Origin: Triops longicaudatus
Taxonomy: Eukaryota; Arthropoda; Branchiopoda; Notostraca; Triopsidae
DNA length: 64,000 nt
Assembly (NCBI GenBank): GCA_022885665.1
Contig: JAGQDJ010000036.1
Location: 280,724-344,723, forward strand
Reading direction: 5' to 3'
The translations under genes and the position numbers were made by a program. Below are positions 60,573-64,000 of this stretch, piece after piece. Within the stretch, counting starts at the first letter, position 1. Each line of letters begins with the position of its first letter. The notes under the pieces are model-generated. The model worked only from the letters and a program-made list of their open reading frames with translations, did no database searches and was not told where the DNA came from.

Positions 60573-61154
60573 TTACATTCTTGTCCTTCTAAAAAAAAAA
60601 AAAAAATGGAAACTTACTCAAAGAGTCGCAAAAAGCTTCTACGCAGAGCTTTCTCCAATACTTGCCTAAAGATGTTATGGAACGAATCGGTAAGAAAAAC
60701 CTTAACCTTGAGCCGTGATTTTTATGGACGATTTGATTGACTTACAAGTGGTGGGCTTTTACCTTGCGGTTTCCGTTCTCAGAGAAGATGTGTCTATCCA
60801 GTCGCCTTGAATACTAATTTTTATGCCCGGCACCGGTACGTTTGAAGCACGAGATACGTTATCTTTCACAACTTCCCCTTTAGTGCGTTGCACCTTCAAC
60901 TTACTGTTGAGAAGTGTGAGGGGATTGCAGTGTACTGAAGATACGTAACCGAAGTGACTTGGTAGAAGCAGCAGCAAGGGTACTGGGCATACAGCCAAGA
61001 TAAGCTTATGGTTGTAAAATTCTGAAGAAACCCACCCGGTCTGCCATTTTTCATTGCAGCACCAACCGAAGAATTTGGGAAACGGGCGGAGCAAAGGACT
61101 TTCCTCATCTCTACTTTTTTGTTCTTCCTCTTTTCCTCTGTCTCCCTTGCTCAT
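60573..61154 (-). CDS. candidate small single-pass membrane protein, no recognised family
   Basis: Three exons fit in phase: 61154-60763, 60665-60618, 60588-60573; 151 residues. A stop codon directly precedes the ATG in frame. The N-terminal 45 residues are charged (MSKGDRGKEEEQKSRDEE). A hydrophobic helix follows (LILAVCPVPLLLLLPSHFGY), then a polar C-terminal part (about 80 residues) with VPGIKISIQGDWIDTSS. Charged N-terminus plus internal helix suggests a type II membrane protein. Splice sites are good (AG|gtaaaa, catctttag, GA|gtaagt, ttttag), but the last exon is only 16 nt and lies beside an A16 tract, so the real 3' end may differ. I recognise no domain. The call rests on the 131-codon open frame and the consistent splice phases. 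Confidence 0.4.
60591..60606. repeat. poly-A run (A16)
   Basis: Sixteen A residues on the plus strand. Read on the minus strand this is the pyrimidine tract before the last candidate exon of the membrane-protein model. Confidence 0.85.
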
Positions 61155-64000
61155 TTAGTTTACGTAATAGAGTTTTTGCTGTGACGAAGCTTTTTTGTTT
61201 GCCATAATTTAGAAACATTTTACTCTTAGAACGACACTTATATAGAACGTCAACGCAGGAAAATGTTGAACAAAATCTGTAGCTGGTGACGTTTGGATGT
61301 GCAGTAGCTCAAGAGAATCTACGCCTGAGAAATAAGCTTAAATTACACGTGAAATTTTCATGTAGAAGAACAACAAAATAAATGTAAATTAATAAGCAGA
61401 AGCAGCACTATATTCCTTCAAGCAAACGGGTTTTAAGCTATTGTTTCGACATAACAGTTGTCTGAAATATTAATCAATTGAAGGACCAATAGTTCCTTGG
61501 ATTGAAGAGAAGCAATTTTTAAGAAAGCAACCATTTTTTTGCGATAACTGGAGCTCGAATAGTTTAAGTGATGACTGAGGTTACATTTTCTAAGTTTTAT
61601 ATCGACATTTTAAGAGTAACGTAAAGGTCTAATAATAACAAACTAATTAACATTACGCACTTATTGACCATAAAAATCCTGGAAATAACTCTCGGTAAAT
61701 TATATTTTATATTAATGTAACTAATATTGAGTAGTACTAATTATCAATTACGATAAGATGGATCCATAAAATAGTGCATATAGATAGTACAATATTATGA
61801 ACTACAACTACAAAAGTGCAGTAAACTTTTTTCTTCGTGAAAATGAGCTTAGATATCCAATCTTTCCGGTATTATTGTAAAGACCAACTGGATAATGAAA
61901 AAGTATCCAGTGATTTTTAGGTCTGGCTTTTCATTTTCTCCAAGCACAGGGCATGGTATATCTCCTAAAAAGTGGGAACATTCGCACATAATAAAGATTA
62001 TTTCTTTTAAGCTCCCACATTTAGAATATTTTCGACTTACGAAAAGCAACATTTCTCCTACTATTTCGCATTGTCTATCATAACAGGTTGTCAGCCAGCC
62101 AGTGAAGAGAATGTTTATTTCTATTTTCACGAACAATTTCAGCTTGATACCCATTGAAAGAGCTTATCAACAAGCAAACGACGGAACAAACACTCAAATT
62201 AGCATACAAAAACGCAACATTTCCTGCATTTTACTTGTACTTTCTGTGTCAAGGTCAAAATGTTTACCTGTCATATTGTTTTCTTTTCAGGGATACTTTC
62301 AAAAGTAGGTGAAACTGAATGCAAATGGAATTCCCTGAATTGAACAGGAAGCCGTGAGTGTCAGTAGCCGAAATTTCATTTTATGGTCGCGACTTCGTAA
62401 AGCCTGGTTATCATTGGACTGGTATAGTTCATACATAGTTTCGTAAACATACGACAAAGTTGGACATAAACTATGCGGAAGTTGCATTTTGGTTGCATTT
62501 CATAATACGTTCGATAAAAACAACCCCCGAGATCCCTTGCACTATGAATGGACTTTTCCTGTCGTTTTGTGCGTTGAAATAAATTTTCACAATAACACGT
62601 CGAAGTATGACGAGGTTCTTCTATAAAAACCTACCTAACTAGCGAAATACATTTTCGAATTATGAAACGTAATTCATGGAATATAACCCGATGGATAGAG
62701 GGAGCAATGATGCGAAAAAATAGGATGCATCTAATCATTCAAAAAGGGCAGAGGAAAATAGTCACCTCAGTCTCAAGTTATGAAGGATTTATTTTCTAAA
62801 TTACCGGATGAAGACATACAACGCACGATAGAGACACAGTTACAATATGAGTTGATTGCTCTGCCACGGTAAAGCTTTCCACGTTAAATCGTAAAAAAAT
62901 ATTAATGGATATGCGCGATTAGAAGTAAAACAAAAGGTGACACAAACATACTTAAAAATGTAACAAATATTAATGGAACGTATTTCAAATCTCACGTTCC
63001 CTATTTGCACACCGGTATTAAGAATACGGCAAAGGCTACGGGCGTGCATTAATTGTTTAAGTATAATAATAAAAATTCTATATTGGATTGATTATGCAAT
63101 GGACTTGTCAAACATAGGGAGGAACTTATTGGACCAGTACACAGTGCAAAGAATACGCCCAAAAGAGATGGACAGTTATTGAAAAGGTGCAATTGATGTA
63201 ATAGTCCAGAATTGTTCTGCCCACGACAGTGATGAGTGGACAAATTAAATCTACGCAATCAATGTATCTCGAATATGGAAAGATTGTTTTTCGTTTGAAT
63301 CTTTATAACGGTAACACGTGTGCTGTGTAAAAAGCGAAATAAAAATAAACGGGTTTTCACACTAAATGAGTGCACAACAATTCTATTATTCATTTGCATT
63401 ATACTTGTATATTTCCATAAATACCTTCCAATTCTACCGTGTAATTTGTTTGAAAAATTGATTTGACAGCCTCGAACGACAAAACACTCGTACTTTTTGT
63501 TTCACAAGTCCAAAAGCTGTACCCAGCATCTCATTTTGTATAGATGGGAGAACCTCTAGTTTTCATAGTCGTTTGATCATATTTTTCGTCACCTTGAAGT
63601 ACACCATAGCTTGTTTTGATAAGAAGAAAGCCACTTCATCTAACGAATATAGTTTGGGGCTAGATTTGTCAGTACAGCCGTATAATTTATCGCTCAAAAA
63701 GCTACTCGCAGAACGTTTACGATCTAAAATAAAGGATCGCACTGTACTTTTTCAAGTGACTGGGGCCCGGATGTCAGCCCTGGTCCCGCCAGTTCGACAA
63801 ACCTTGTCGGGTAAAGTGCTTTCCAAACAAATGACCCTAACAAAGCTTTTTCACCTAACGCCACGGCAGTAGGGCTACTGTGTCCCACTTGAGGCTCTGT
63901 GGCACGCTACTGTCCCACAGCGTCACTTTTTTTTTACACAGTGAGGTGTCGTTAGCATATGACTCTTTCTTGGCAGGGGCGCAGCGAAGGGGGGGGGGGG
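61155..64000. other. no convincing gene
   Basis: AT-rich DNA with only short frames on both strands. The plus frame at 63573-63872 has no recognisable domain or splice context. The window ends in a run of G residues (from about 63989). Nothing here supports a gene call. Confidence 0.4.

Noticed and set aside
63573..63872. 99-codon plus frame near the right edge
   Set aside because: No recognisable family, no flanking exons, and within chance length.

Overview
The window is animal nuclear DNA. It is AT-rich, the genes are intron-rich with GT-AG introns often only 50-90 nt long, and I see no operons, CRISPR arrays or bacterial signals. Several genes point to an arthropod: a DM4/12-domain secreted protein at the left edge, a PP2C-like protein of the Drosophila CG9801 type, a Cys-rich probably GPI-anchored family known from arthropods, and a muscle-type calponin/transgelin protein. 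I cannot name the order or species. All gene models were assembled by hand from splice signals and reading phase. For ten of the twelve models the summed exons give an unbroken frame from ATG to stop; the other two are partial.

Layout from left to right (strand): DM4/12 protein (-, runs off the left edge); a gene-poor 5 kb stretch with a strong hairpin at 2.25 kb; calponin/transgelin gene (+, first coding exon not found); mitochondrial ferredoxin FDX2 (-); CACHD1-like VWA/Cache membrane protein (+); LACTB-like mitochondrial serine protease (-); AP-3 sigma (+); a 3.4 kb stretch probably holding the SIN3A 5' region; SIN3A (+); mitochondrial methionine aminopeptidase METAP1D (-); intronless isopentenyl-diphosphate isomerase (+); PP2C-like phosphatase (+); Cys-rich secreted/GPI protein (+); pancreatic-type lipase with PLAT domain (-); a candidate small membrane protein with no recognised family (-); and 2.8 kb without a convincing gene.

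The genes are unrelated housekeeping and signalling genes. Two compact head-to-head pairs, FDX2/CACHD1 (413 bp between start codons) and LACTB/AP3S (209 bp), look like shared bidirectional promoters. CACHD1 and LACTB converge with polyadenylation signals placed so that their 3' UTRs would overlap. Three nuclear-encoded mitochondrial proteins (FDX2, LACTB, METAP1D) lie on the minus strand within 26 kb, but nothing shows they are co-regulated.

I did not find a convincing new system. The most interesting items are a near-perfect 22-bp hairpin in intergenic DNA, the degenerate metal site and long cytoplasmic tail of the CACHD1-like protein, a C-terminal extension on the lipase, an in-frame retainable 60-nt intron in LACTB, a set of +3T splice donors, the non-canonical PP2C metal motif, and the candidate orphan membrane protein.
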